A DNA stretch of 64,000 bases from Synaphobranchus kaupii (Eukaryota; Chordata; Actinopteri; Anguilliformes; Synaphobranchidae): contig CM056379.1 of NCBI GenBank assembly GCA_029718625.1, positions 69,124,670-69,188,669 of the forward strand. Direction: 5' to 3'. The notes below the pieces were generated by a model. The model searched no databases. It saw only the letters and a program-made list of their open reading frames with translations, and was not told the origin of the DNA. The position numbers and the translations under genes are program-made. Shown here piece after piece: positions 31,904-44,170 of the stretch (positions within the stretch are counted from its first letter, which is position 1; each line of letters begins with the position of its first letter).

Positions 31904-32477
31904 TAGTCCATGGGCCAGACCAGATTTCGGTACCACTCAAGGTGGCAAAATCTAGTTACATTTTTTGAAAAGGTACATGTCCATAGATGATATTTTGGTA
32001 TGATAACCTTTCCTAAGTGGTAGCTTTGTGAGTTATCAGCACATGAAGTTAACCACCCCCTACAATAAATTGGATTCTAGCCGCTGGTGCATATCCTACT
32101 TAATGCTCATTTTCAGGACCTTTACTCAGCTTTTATGAGGGCATGTTTGGTAGCATTTTAAAGGGTAGATTCAGCTTTCATTTAAACCCAGTTGTGGGTC
32201 TGTCTAATAAATATAGAGGTCACATGGGCTCTTCAAAGTGTCAACAACAATAATTTTTCCACAATTTTCGCCTAAATTGTAGTCTTTATTTGAGCATTGT
32301 GACATGTAGGAACATCACTGACACAAATAACAAAGACTGAAATACTCACAGGACTGTAACAATTCAGAAAATGTATAATCCTCCCATATTATCCCACTAT
32401 GAGGGGTGAGTGTGGGCCTTAAAGTAGAACATGGGCCCAGGCGGCAAATTCTAGTTTGGCATTTTCTAAAAGTCTAT

Positions 32478-34028
32478 GGGCTCTATTTTCAAACCGGCGC
32501 AAACCAGCGCAAGGGGACGGTATAGTCAAACGCAAGCTTGTTGACAGCATCAACGTCTTAAAACTGGCGCTATGGCGTTTCTCAGCAATACCGCTAGGAT
32601 CAACAAATTCTCAACATAACATCCTTTCGCTTGCGCTGCAGTGGGATGGGTGGCGCTGTCTGGGGCGTGTTCTAAAATACTTTCGGCGCAGTGACAGTTT
32701 GAACCAACGAAAACCCATTGCGTTATGATCAGCTGGAACCACCTCTTAGCGGCAACGCAATAGACTCTGGCAATTTGGCAACTTATTAGTCATGTAGTTC
32801 TATGTGTTGTGTATAGGTGATGCCAACATTACACTTCCATTTAATGAACAAATAGCCTATAATTATTATTAATTAATTAATTTTAATTTAAACTACTAGA
32901 ATAAAACAGGACAGCTTACAAGAAACTTGCGATCATGTAGGCCAATAGCCTATAATATATAAATTACACATTGACACAGTTGAATCATAAGCCTACCACT
33001 TGAATCATAATTATGCCTACATCACCTAATGTAGGCTAATTAACCAAACGATTAATTTAGTCTTCAATCAATCATCAGCAGGGTATATAAGTGACTATTA
33101 ATGGAGGCAGGTGTTAGTGGCCTAAGGATTCAATCCCGTGACACTGACGATGGAGTACGTGATCGGTCAACGTTTGCGGCGACGACGACAATACACAGAA
33201 AGGATATACTTTCAGCGTGTGTCCTTCCTCAACTATACAGACAATGAATGCAGTAAAAAGTTACATCTTTCAAGAGAAGCAGTAGCCTACATCTGCCGCA
33301 TCTTAGAGCCGCATCTTCAGAGTGACACCAGAGGAGGACATGCCCTACTCGTCCCAGTTAAAGTTACTGCCGCGCTTACTTTTTATGCGACTGGGTCATT
33401 CCAGCATACCGTCAGTTCCACCTCCGGAGTCTCCCAGACAGCTGTCAGTGCTGCCATTCAGGGTAGGCTGTCAGCCCTGGTCAACCAGGCCAACAGGTAT
33501 ATTACTTTACCTTCGTCACCAGAAGGCCAGCGCAAGACAAAACTCGCATTTTTTCTAAAGTGTGGGTTCCCTGGGGTGCTTGGTGCTATCGACTGCACGC
33601 ACATACGAATCCGCGCACCACCCGAGCATGCAATAGTTTTCGTCAATCGCAAAGGAACACATTCCATCAATGTCCAGGTGACATGCGATCAGCTTTTAAA
33701 ATTAACATTTCAATGCATGTTCCCACGTAGAATCATACGCACATCCAAGTTGACGGTCCAGTGCGTTTGGGTTGCTCATTATGAAATTGCATGGAGCGAT
33801 TGTGTTCCAACTGGCTTTTTTTTAAAGCATGAGAACAACAATTTGATTGGCTACCATAGAGACACACCTTGGACATTTAAACCCAGCCTTTTATCAATAC
33901 CGCCATCAAGTGCGCCAAGATTGCCGTCATGAAATTACCAAATTTCTCGCCGACACGCCCTTAGAGCGATACCGCCAAGCGCTTACTCTTGTGTTCACCA
34001 TTGCGTCTGGTTTATTAAAATAGAGCCC
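32478..34028 (+). mobile_element. Harbinger element, internally deleted
   Basis: 1,551 bp with ends GGGCTCTATTTT / AAAATAGAGCCC and TAT duplications (32,475-32,477 and 34,029-34,031). The other inverted repeat of the Academ-like host holds the uninterrupted site (..AGATATAGAC.. at about 39,896-39,905). It encodes the N-terminal part of a Harbinger transposase. The second Harbinger gene (Myb-like) is not seen. Confidence 0.9.
33150..33932 (+). pseudogene. Harbinger transposase, C-terminally deleted
   Basis: Start chosen at the ATG at 33,150 ('MEYVIGQRLRRRRQY'), in line with the 7,047 start of the other copy. Homology runs about 180 codons: 'LHLSREAVAYICRILEPHL', 'VKVTAALTFYATGSFQ', 'GFPGVLGAIDCTHIRIR' (first catalytic Asp), 'FVNRKGTHSINVQVTCD'. 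It then ends abruptly near 33,690. The remaining codons to 33,932 do not resemble the family, so the second and third catalytic acidic residues are missing. HARBI1-type proteins are usually about 350 residues. It cannot be catalytically complete. Confidence 0.88.
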
Positions 34029-34031
34029 TAT

Positions 34032-34455
34032 ATCTTTTAGATGATATTTCAACTTGATAAACCTTCCCAAGTGGTATCTTAGTCACAATTAACCTTAAGC
34101 CCAGTTGTTAGTCTGTCTGATAAATGTAGAGGTCACAGGCCTCTTCAAGTGTCAGCAACATTAATTTTTCTACAATCTTCATGTCTTTAAAAGTATATAG
34201 TCTGATTTTTATTTTATTTTTAATTTTTAAATTTTTTGCTGCCAAATTGTAATATTGTAGTATTAAACAGGTGTTTTGTGTTATATGATTATGTTCATGT
34301 TGAAAATGTATCTGAAGATTAAACAAATAAAATCCCAAATCGCATTTTATCTCAATTTGGATAAAAAAAATACAAATGTATGTTTGTATTTTTAAGCTAT
34401 TTTACTTACTATATTTTATATATATTTGATTGCAATGTTAAATTAATTTTTTCTA

Positions 34456-34486
<31 letters not shown>

Positions 34487-34973
34487 TACTCACTCTAGCA
34501 GTACACACCAACCAGCCAATTAATCACCGTGGCAACGCATGCCCAGGCATGCTTTCTAACTGACATAGTGTACAGTGTCACAGTCACAGTCCCATCGCAT
34601 TGCAGGCCTCTTCGTGTAGTAAATGAAACGACTATAGTGACATCAAAGTCCTTTATTGCAAACCTTTTTTACCATTTTTATTGTGTGTTTCAACATGGTA
34701 AAGTGTCATCTGGTCATCGGCATGAATGAATACAGCATCCAGGTGAGTTTATTACCAATTACCACGTTTGTTGCCTTGTTGAAATTGAATCTGTGTGTGA
34801 AAGTAGCATTGATTGAATAATGAAATGGACGCATTGAAAGTGAGTTTAGGATGTAGGATTTTAATGTGTCAGATTTCAACAATTTACATCACTGCAGTGT
34901 TGAGCTTATTAGATTTATTTATTGTATTTTGTATTTGTATTTTTAGGTGATGTATATCACAGAATAGAAAAGT
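34032..34973. other. Academ-like element, 5' non-coding part
   Basis: The end of the left inverted repeat (to about 34,095), then a diverged partial repeat of it (34,100-34,190, 'AGTCTGTCTGATAAATGTAGA'), AT-rich sequence and a (GA)n run at 34,464-34,486. An upstream exon is possible, but none is clearly supported. Confidence 0.4.
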
Positions 34974-37900
34974 ATGGCAGAACAAAGTACAAGTGACACA
35001 CAGTCAAAGTGTCCCATGACGGACTGTTTAATACACTGTTCAGATGATGACTCAAACCTTGTGGCACCTACAAATATAGAGTCATGGAACACATTACTGA
35101 GAGCAGCTAAAATAAGAGGCTACAGCCCCATCCTTAATCTTGCGAGACCTCCCTGAAGGTAGCATACCATCAGTATTGTATCACAGGAAATGTCGTAGCA
35201 TCTTTACTATGAAGAAACTGCTTGACAGCATTGTCGCAAAAGAAAGCTCTTCAGAAAGTACTCTCACAGAAGAATTAAGAAAATCTACTAGACAAGAACC
35301 ACAAACATCAAGGGTGTATGAAGCAAAATGTATATTTTGCGACAAAGTCAGCAAGTATTTGAAAAGGTCAAAGAACTAAAGAAAGCCTGACAAAATGTAC
35401 AGAGTTAAGAGCAGATGACACAGTCAGGAGAGCGGCAGTCAGGAAAGGGGATACAAAGTTGTTAACCACTGTCAGTCATGAGTTAGTAGCAGCTGATGCT
35501 CATTACCACAGATCCTGCTACAGAGCATACACAAAGGATCTAGATAAAGACAAAGAGATTGGTGAAAGTAATGTGGGCCGAGCAGAATCCCCATATGAAG
35601 CAGCGGAAAGAATGGCACTCTCTAAAGTATTTGCATATATTAGAGAAGGACTGATTGAGCATCCTACAGTAGTCCCATTAACAGACCTGACCACTATACT
35701 GGTCACAGAAATGGCAACACAGGTGACACCTTCAACAAAGAAACACCTACGTCGCAAGGTTGAAGCTGAATTTGGTAAATCTTTACATATCATACCAAAT
35801 GACACAGGAAAGCTGTTGGTATACCCTGACAATTTGAAAATGGATGAACTTGTAAAAGTTTGCCAGGAACTCAAAGATGAACAGAAGGTGTACAATTAGA
35901 GCACTGACAAAGACGCCATATCACAAGTTTCTCCAGACACTCCTAACAGGTACATCCACAGAACGTAATAACCCATCCCAGAGGGTGCAAAGGCTCACAG
36001 CATCATTCAGCCAAGATCTAGTTTATGCTGTTACCTCTGGCAGAGTTAAGCCTACAAAACACATCGTGTTGCCCTTTGCTGTCAAGTCACTTACTGGAAA
36101 CGTGGAACTGATACAGATACTGAACAGACTTGGCCATAGTGCATCATATTCTCAGGTAGAAGAAATTGACACAGCCGTCTGTCTTCAGAAGCAAGCAGCA
36201 AGTGAAGATGCCATCCCACTACCACAAAACATCAAGCCTGGTCTGTTCACAACATTGGCATGGGACAATATAGACAGATTAGAGGAAACAATCAGTGGTG
36301 AGGGGACATCACACAGAGTGAATGGAATTGCTGTGCAAGCAAAGCCTATTGCTGATCATCCTGCTGAGACCAGAGCTTTGTCTTGTATCCCAAAAACCAA
36401 GAAGAGAAGCATTGAAGCAGTTGAGATGGTGCTTCCCATTTACAATGCGGGAGAACGTGCCAATCCTCCACTTGTACAGACAGTCGATACCGATCACACC
36501 ATTTTTCTAAAGGATGCAGTGGACAGAAACCACATGTGGCTGATGGCTCGTCTTTCCAACAAAGATGTTTGTATCTGGGCTGGGTTCAACATCCTCACCC
36601 GCAGCGATACAAGTGTACAAGAAGATAGTATAGGCTATTTGCCTACAATCAATGCTCCTGCTACACAGCTATCAACAGTAAATGAGGTACTTCACCAGTC
36701 GATAAGCATCATGAAGTCTCTGCAGCTCAACAACATTGTTGTTGTTTTTGACCAGGCAAAGCTGCTGAAATTACTTGGAAACACCAGGAGCCATTCAAGG
36801 GCATCATCCTTAGAATGGGAGTCTTCCATACCACCTGTGCCTTCATGGCAACGATTGGAAAACGATTTGCAGATGCTGGTCTTAGAGACCTTTGCGTAGA
36901 AGCAGGAGTGATAGCTGATGGCTCTATCTCAGGGGTTATTGATGGTCACAGGTATAATCGAGCAGTAAGGCTCCACAAATTGCTCTATGAGGCTTTCTTG
37001 AGACTAGCATGGGTTAGAACCCTTGATTAGAAGAGAATCATCAGGAAGATCTTATTCACTTGGAAGAAACTCTGCAAGCAGTCAACAATCTGTGGGAAGA
37101 AGTATCACAGAAGAGATTTGAGGCAACCCATGAGCAAGATTCATTGTGTATTCTGACACAATTCAATGAGTACCTCAGCTACCTCAGAAAAGACAACGGT
37201 CCCCTGTCTGCCTTCTGGATGTCTTATGTGGACATGGTTGAGATTCTGCTTTGTCTTATCCGAGCATCACGAGAGGGAAAGTGGATGATGCATCTTGCAG
37301 CAATTAGAGCCATCATTCCATGGTGTTTTGCATATGATAGGCTAAACTATGCTAGATATCTGACAAACTACTATGCACAAATGTCTCGCCTGGAGGTTGA
37401 TCATCCTGCTGTTCATGCACACTTTGTAGAGGGTGGTTTTTCTGTACAGCTCGGTGGGAACAATCCCTTTGGAAAGATTCCAGTAGACCAGACAATTGAG
37501 GAGACCGTAAACAAGGACACCAAGACTGCCGGAGGAACCAAGGGATTCAGCCTGAAAACAGGAGCAGTCACCAGATACTATCTCACTTCAGAAAACAGAA
37601 GTCAGTATCTGAGGCAACTCAGGAACATGACAGGCAACAAATCTACAGGGTGTTTCAGTCATCATGATCTACAGAAGCCCAGGATAGAGAAAGATAGGGC
37701 AGATGTGAATGCCTTTGTAGAGCTTATGGAGAAAAGCTGGGTAAACCCTCTAGGTCCAGATCAGTCTGATATCATCAGTCTTTCCACAGGAATTACTGTG
37801 TCACCAGATATAGCCAGTGATCTGCAAACTCACCAAACTGGAGAGGAAGCATATCAGAAGTTCAGAAGTGAACGTTTGGAGAAAGAGTCACCAGAAACCA

Positions 37901-39640
37901 AGTTCCATGACAGAATGAAAAAACAGAATCTGAAGACATTCTCAAGCATCACAAAAAGAGATAGAGGAAACCAAAAACAAAACAAGGAGCTGGTCTTGAA
38001 AGCAGATAGAAATCTCTTTGGGCATATGATCATTGCTTCGCAAAGTAGAGATCTTCACATTAAAGATGTCCTGGCTCATCCACTTGGTCCACTGCCTTGG
38101 TCACTTTCAAATCCAGATGGTTCACTGCAGAAGACCAACAAGGCCACTCTTGCTAGAGAGTTAGAGAAATCAGCATCAGCAGTTGAAGATATTGGAGATC
38201 ACTCTGCATGCATCATTGATGGAATGAGCCTTGTTCAGAAACTGAAAGGTGATGGCAAGACTTTTGGAGAGATTGCTGGTTTTCTGCTGAACCTAGGAAA
38301 GAGTACACGAATAGATGTGGTGTTTGATGTGTACTGGAAAACATCAATCAAGAATGCTGAGAGATGCAGTCGTGGTTCAGCAAGTAGCACTCAATGGAAG
38401 AACATCACACAATGTTGTGCAGTGGAGAAAGCTTTTAAGTAATCCAGACAGCAAAACCGCCTTGATTACATTCATTGTGGACCAGTGGAAGCTGCCAGAG
38501 TACTGGATAAAGCTTCAAGACAAGCAGCTCTTTGCAACCTGTGGAGAGACATGCTATCGTCTGAAGAAAAAAGAATGAAAAGTTGTGGAGGAGCTGAAAT
38601 CTTCCCATGAGGAGGCGGATACTCGCATGCTCCTACATGCCAATCATGCCAGTCAGAATGGCTACAAAACTACAGTGATCGTGAGTGAGGACACAGATGT
38701 CATGATCCTTTGCCTAGGCCACTGTAAGGAGATCAACTGCGCCATGTATCTGAAATGTGGGACTCACAATCGAACAAGATACATCAACATGAGCAGCCTT
38801 GCTGAGCTCCATGGAGATGACCTATGTGATGCTCTTGTAGGTGTTCATGCCTTTACGGGTTGTGATAGCGTAAGTGCTTTTGCAGGACAAGGAAAACTCA
38901 GTGCTCTTAAACTTGTCAAAGGAAACAGGATATTTGAAGAGTCCTTAAAATCCCTGGGAACATCCTGGGATGTATCAGAGGAATAATACAGCGATATGGA
39001 ATCATTTGTCTGCAGGATGTATGCACCGTCATCTAGCGTATGTGATGTCAATGATCTTCGCTACCTGCTGTTCTGCACCAAAAGAGGTGAAGTGGAGTCC
39101 AGCCTACTTCCCCCTTGCAGGGACTGCTTACAGCTGCATATACAGTGAGCCAATTACCAGGCAGCAGTCTGGAGTCACTGCCTCGAAGGACAGCCAGACA
39201 TACCAGAGCCAAACCGGCATGGATGGAAAACTGATGACAAAGGTATGCTTATAATAAATTCAATAAATCAATGTTCACCATCTTGCTCTAATACTGAAAT
39301 AGTATAGGTAATTTCTAGACATTTGGGCTCCTCACTGAAATAGATGAGAAATAGCTAGGATAGCTATACATGTAGCTTGGATCTTCCACTTATTCTTACA
39401 GGTATGCTGATGTTAGACTGGATGCGAGGACCCCCAGCACCAATGGCTGTCCTGGAACTTATGGCCTGCAAGTGTGGACGACCTTGCAAGCTTCCAGACT
39501 GCTCCTGCCTTGCCAACAAACTAAAGTGCACAGAAATGTGCAAGCTACAAACCTGCACCAATCAGAGGGAGGAGGATGTAGAAGTTGCTGTGACCCTGGA
39601 TGACTATGATGATGATGATAATGATGATGATGATGATTAG
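34974..39640 (+). pseudogene. Academ-like transposase with XPG/FEN-like nuclease and CXC cluster
   Basis: One decayed gene read in order through several frames. The N-terminal part has Cys/His clusters ('CPMTDCLIHC', 'CIFCDK', 'HYHRSCYRAYT'). A central part has 'AWDNIDRLEETISGEGTSH' (about 36,260), 'VVVFDQA' (36,745), 'GKRFADAGLRDL' and 'DGHRYNRAVRLHKL'. Then come 'SAFWMSYVDMVEILLCLIRA' and 'NPFGKIPVDQTIEETVNKDT'. A nuclease-like part has 'VVFDVYWKTSIKNAER' (38,317), 'SSHEEADTR' (38,600) and 'SEDTDVMIL' (38,690), followed by 'HAFTGCDSVSAFAG'. A probable intron is at 39,243-39,401. The last exon carries 'CKCGRPCKLPDCSCLANK' and an Asp tail. EAD..SEDTD resembles the EAEA..EDSD acidic residues of FEN1/XPG. 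Frame breaks near 35,145, 35,375, 35,890, 36,790, 37,030, 38,390, 38,577 and 38,985 make it a pseudogene. Confidence 0.7.
39243..39401 (+). other. Probable intron of the Academ-like gene
   Basis: Donor AAAG|GTATGC at 39,243 and acceptor TTCTTACAG at 39,401. Splicing joins '..GWKTDDK' to 'GMLMLDWMRGPPAPMAVLEL' without a frame break, a good sign that it is real. Confidence 0.6.
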
Positions 39641-39829
39641 GGGTGTAAAGATTAATCGATACGAATCGGAAACCGTATGGTGTGGTGATGATAATGATCA
39701 TTGGTAAAATAAGTGAATGAAAGTTAGAATTCTTGTTTTTTCTTTTTTTTTTCTATCACATGTTCTGTTCAAATAAAGTGACGAAATTGTCTTATTCTTT
39801 GGATCAACAGTTGGTGTCATTGAAGGTTA
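39641..39829 (+). other. Academ-like gene 3' end
   Basis: Non-coding sequence after the stop at 39,638-39,640, with an AATAAA polyadenylation signal near 39,772. The right inverted repeat starts at about 39,830. Confidence 0.5.
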
Positions 39830-40517
39830 GCGACTGTGACTAAGTGACTAAGATACCACTTGGGAAGGTTTATCAAGTTGAAATATCATCTAAAAGATAT
39901 AGACTGAAAATACCAAACTAGAATTTGCCACCATGGGTGGTAGCAATTAGTGAAAATTCTCGCCTGGGCCCATGTTCTACTTTAAGGCCCACCCTCACCC
40001 CTCATAGTGGGATAATATGGGAAGATTATACATTTCCTGAATTGTTACAGTCCTGTGAGTATTTCAGTCTTTGTTATTTGTGTCAGTGATGTTACTACAT
40101 GTCACAATGCTCAAATAAAGACGACAGTTTAGGCGAAAATTGTGGGAAAATAATTGTTGTTGACAATTTGAAGAGCCCATGTGACCTCTATATTTATTAG
40201 ACAGACCCACAACTGGGTTTAAATGAAAGCTATGAATCTACCCTTTAACATGCTACCAAACATGCCCTCATAAAAGATGAGTAAAGGTCCTGAAAATGAG
40301 CATTAAGTAGGATATGCACCAGCGCCTAGAATCCAATTTAGTGTAGGGGGTGGTTAACTTCATGTGCTGATAACTGTAACAAAGCTACCACTTAGGAAAG
40401 GTTATCATACCAAAATATCATCTATGGACATGTACCTTTTCAAAAATGTTGATTAGAATTTGCCACCTTGAGTGGTACCGATAAGTGAAATTTTGGGCTT
40501 TGGCCCATGGACTATAT

Positions 40518-40756
40518 GTCCAGTATAATCTATCTGCCATGAACATCAGTTTGGATAGAATGAGTAGTATGTTGAAAATCCTTTTTAATTAAAATCACAA
40601 CCCCTCTACTATTACTAAGGCCATGGCTGAAGTATATACGTAGGCCCCTCCCACTCTGACTTCCATTTTAATTCACTTTCCAAAATGGAATGAGTTTCTT
40701 GTAAACAAATAATTTTGTGAGTTCCTTTATCTTGAAGCCATGTAAAAACTTTTCTT
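40518..40756 (-). pseudogene. L1 endonuclease N-terminal segment
   Basis: Minus strand. Encodes 'KVFTWLQDKG', 'THKIICLQETHS' (catalytic Glu block), 'GVVILIKKDF' and '..IILDI', ending at the Academ-like insertion. It continues to the left at 31,903 and to the right, past the piggyBac insertion, at 43,998. Confidence 0.8.
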
Positions 40757-41684
40757 TTAACCTCTTAATGCCAAACGCCCCCTAGCGGTCACGCCGGCGT
40801 GACGGAAATTATTACATTTAATTAATTTAATAATATATAATAAACTGCTCACCTCAATATTTTGATTAAATATCCTTAAGATATATCCATTCCTTCTGGG
40901 AAAGTGGTTTTTAAGCCCAAAACGTCGGGATAAAACTTCGTAAATAACGTTGGAAACTCGGACCTAATTCTCAAACATATATTGCAGCTTGATGTCACAC
41001 CATAAACAATGTGCTGGTAAACTGTTCTGCTTAATTGTATTTCACAAAACTTTGGTTTGAAAAATCATTATACCTTTAGGCTTCAAGAAAAAATACTTTA
41101 AAACTTTCATACGGCTGTACATTATTTTTTTCCAATTTTAAACCGACTTGTGCTTTTTTGCACTTGATTACGACTCGTTCGGCTGTGTTCACTTTGGCGT
41201 TGTGAAACTCAGCCAGTTTCTGGAGTACCAATCCCATGGCTTAGTATATGTTAGCCAGAGTAGTTTTGAACATGCTTGCAGTGATTTATGCAAAACCGTC
41301 GTCAATTGGGTGTATTTCTTTGACTGATAGCACAATAGGCCTATCTGAAGTGGGAAAAACCGTCTTCCACCCGCCTCCACTCTGAGTATTATTAGCTTTC
41401 CATTGGGTTTTAAAACTGTCTGTCAAATATTCCAGGAAATAGCCAAGACTCTTATCTTTGAAACAAGCCGGCTATTGAATACAATAGCCGTCGTAAAAAA
41501 GGAAAGCGAGCCGTGCGTATGAGGAAGTGGCGAGCCACGCGTAATTATCGAACCAAAATGGCGCAGTGGTTTTACCTTGTAGCGTAGCTCGCTACATTCC
41601 GTTTAGCAAAGCACAATTAATTAGGTAAGGCCCGCAGTTACATTTAATACTTTAGAGTATTTTTGATACAGTTTTTGTGTAGTT

Positions 41685-41824
41685 ATGTCGAGATTTTTGA
41701 GGCGTTTATCCGTGCACCAAGTGCTAGACGAACTGGATAAGCCAGAAGATGTTTTTGCCGAGGGAGACTCATCCTGTCTCAGTGACGCTGAATCCACTGA
41801 TGACCGAGATGATGTTGCTGACAT
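41685..41824 (+). CDS. N-terminal exon of a piggyBac-like transposase, copy 2
   Basis: The same 46-codon exon as 21,270-21,409, from 'MSRFLRRLSVHQVLDELD' to the donor GACAT|GTAAGT (41,825). It is preserved without stops in both copies. The catalytic exons are absent. The preservation may reflect recent common origin rather than selection. Confidence 0.55.
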
Positions 41825-42279
41825 GTAAGTTGTTTTATCATACTAACAGTGTTATGCTATAAACGCATTGAATTTCGCCATGGCAGGTAACGTCGTTAGG
41901 GCTGGTGGTATTACCGATTTTTCGATATACCAGTGTGAATTCACGCAATGCCATGCGGGTTCGTAATTACATTGTCAACTGTATTTTATTGTTTTTCATA
42001 CAATTAATATTACAAATTGCACATTCCAACGGTATGATAAATAATTTATGAAGTAAACTTAGGGTGTATTGTCTGTGTTGACAAACTCGCACGTGTTACG
42101 TGGCGTTGCCAACAACACAGATGTTTTGGTAAGCATCGAAGGAAATTTAGCTGCAATGCGTGAATCCCTGTGTTTCTTCTGTGAAGCTAACTAACCTTAT
42201 ATACTTATGCATAAAATCGGTCCCTCTCAGCTAAATTAATATAGATAGTATTGCCTTTACAGTGGCAAGCTAGCAAGCA

Positions 42280-42521
42280 TCCCTGTGTTTTCCTGTCTGT
42301 TTATTATAGTTTATACGAGTATTAGGAATGGAAGTGTGGTGTTGCTGATTTGCCCACAGCTTACTGTGAACTACAGTCGACGTTCATTGCTAGGGATAGC
42401 TGCTACATTATGCGAAGGATGTGCTTTGCCTTGTCTGTTCTGTAGTGATCTTGATGTCTCTGTGCGCACTTACTGTACGTCGCTTTGGATAAAAGCGTCT
42501 GCTAAATAAATGTAATGTAAT
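42280..42521 (+). mobile_element. 5'-truncated L2 insertion
   Basis: 242 bp of L2 3' UTR ending in the stem-loop (GCTTTGGATAAAAGC) and TGTAA repeats. It is flanked by GCAAGCA (42,273-42,279 and 42,522-42,528). Copy 1 of the host piggyBac element (about 21,870-21,885) has the single, empty GCAAGCA. Confidence 0.92.
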
Positions 42522-43997
42522 GCAAGCAAAATTACAGGTAACAAGCAGCTAGCTATCTATTTGTGTCTGAGATGAGCTACTAAAACGATTTTTTTGAGTG
42601 TGAAATGGCTTCTGGAAGTGTTTAGTAAAGTCATTGTTCCACCTGAGTAAATTGTTCTGTATGCAGTACAGAAGGCTGTGCAGGTAAACAAAATGGTAAT
42701 TTATGCATGGTATGAGGGAGAGAACATGATAACATGAGGGAGTACTTGTTGATTATTATTATTGTTGATTGTTGTTGTATAAGGGGGACTAATGGGTATA
42801 TCAACATGGTGGACAATTCCATGGACAGGGTTAGTGGGATTTGTAATGATGCAGATTGCTCTCCTGAGGGAATGTGTAGTCTAAATGGCTTCTGTATGAA
42901 TGGTTAAATAATCTCTCCTCAACCTCCACCCCGATGTTTTGATCCTTTACCTTTTTTTGTTTTTAGTTCATTTTTTTTAGCTTTTTGGACCCTGCCATTT
43001 TGTACTTTCTTTGTGTAAATACGGTAACTTCAGCAATTAGAGGCAAGGATCTTTTTATTTGTTACAGCAGGGGTGTTTTTATTTTTTATCTAGGAAACTG
43101 GTGGACTTTTGATTTTTTATCCACTGCACTTTTAGTAGTACACCTTAGTGCACTTGTATATAGTTGATATATGTTTGTCATGTATAAAGTTTTGCCTCCT
43201 AAAACCCAACCCCAACGTCCCTGTCATAGGAGGTGGCAACAGAATAAAGGACATGACTGGCAAGCATTAATGTGTAGGGAAGTTTCATACTATTCCCATT
43301 ATTCATTTGAAAACCTGTTTGCACATTCCTGGACTCATTTCTGGCTAATGGGGCTCTGGTGAAATACACAAGATTCACTGTGCTGCTACATGGGTTTTGA
43401 CAGCTTTTTGTAACCTTGGGTAGTTAGTTGTGTAATATGCAGAACACCAAGAACACGTCTAAAAATGAACTTTTATTGCCAATATTGACAAATTATCTCA
43501 TTTTATTGTAAAAACCTAAAAAATAAATCATATTGAGACCTTTCTGGAACATTGCCATTTTTGGCACATTTGGCACCATTTGGCACCATTTGGATAACGA
43601 AAAAGGTTCACCTGAAAAAAACCCTGTAAAATTTGAATGGTTTGAGATATTGACAAGAGATTGTTACCAGAGGTAGGCAGCATATTGATGAATCAGATAG
43701 AGGAGTCATTTCATTGATTGCATTTGTAGCTCATCAGGTAACAATTCTTAAACTTGAATGTAGGTACCCGTTTTTTAGTTTTTTTATATTTACTGTACAT
43801 AAATTGTTGTAGTTAAGTATCAAAAACTGGATTTCTATGAGTTCTCACTGCTTAGTCGTAATACTGCAGGTGTCTGCTTTAATAAAAGCCATGAACCATA
43901 TTTGTACCATTTATAGTTTTTGAGATAACCACCTTTGTTTGTCACTAGTGAAAACAGGCCAAATTTGGCCTATTTTGCCCTCGGTAGGAAGAGGTTA

Positions 43998-44170
43998 ATG
44001 GGATTGGCTAAATCATTACCTTTGTAATTTGCTATTGCTATACTATTCATATATCAGATCAAAAGGTAAGTACCTGAATATAAAGTAAAATAGAAGTTCT
44101 AGCTTTAAGCTTAATTCGTGGAAAATAATCATGTTTATTTTTATATACCTGTTCTTAGATCCTGATTAAA
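43998..44170 (-). pseudogene. L1 ORF2 start region
   Basis: The minus strand gives 'SIAIANYKGNDLANPIKRKK', the beginning of the L1 endonuclease, from about 44,060 leftwards. Sequence to about 44,170 is probably L1 non-coding. No ORF1 is recognisable further upstream. Confidence 0.65.

Larger units (their letters stand above)
31904..40514 (+). mobile_element. Academ-like DNA transposon with long inverted repeats
   Basis: An 8.6 kb element starting TAGTCCATGGGCC and ending GGCCCATGGACTA, flanked by TAT (31,901-31,903 and 40,515-40,517). Inverted repeats of about 650 bp lie at 31,904-34,095 (left, itself interrupted by a Harbinger element) and 39,830-40,514 (right). Between them is a decayed multi-domain gene (34,974-39,640) with an XPG/FEN-like nuclease signature. 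A 3-bp duplication and an XPG-like nuclease fit the Academ superfamily as I recall it. The superfamily call is inference. Confidence 0.6.
40761..43993 (+). mobile_element. piggyBac-like element, family B, copy 2
   Basis: 3,233 bp between TTAA copies (40,757-40,760 and 43,994-43,997). It has the same ends as copy 1 at 20,345. Without its own L2 insertion (242 bp plus a 7-bp duplication) it is about the same length as copy 1. It interrupts the endonuclease of the minus-strand L1. Confidence 0.88.
30533..44170 (-). mobile_element. L1-type LINE, minus strand, split by two nested insertions
   Basis: L1 ORF2 read leftwards from about 44,065. Endonuclease start: 43,998-44,065 and 40,518-40,756. Rest of the endonuclease and first reverse-transcriptase block: 30,533-31,903. 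The Academ-like element (31,904-40,514, TAT duplication) and a piggyBac-like element (40,761-43,993, TTAA) interrupt it. At 30,531 it is cut by the Tc1 end. The junctions restore sense, for example 'IILDI' running into 'TIDHLRMG' across the Academ-like element. Stops and frameshifts show it is dead. Confidence 0.85.

Noticed and set aside
39459..39701. Minus-strand His-rich ORF
   Set aside because: It is antisense to the Asp-rich tail of the Academ-like gene, from a GAT repeat.
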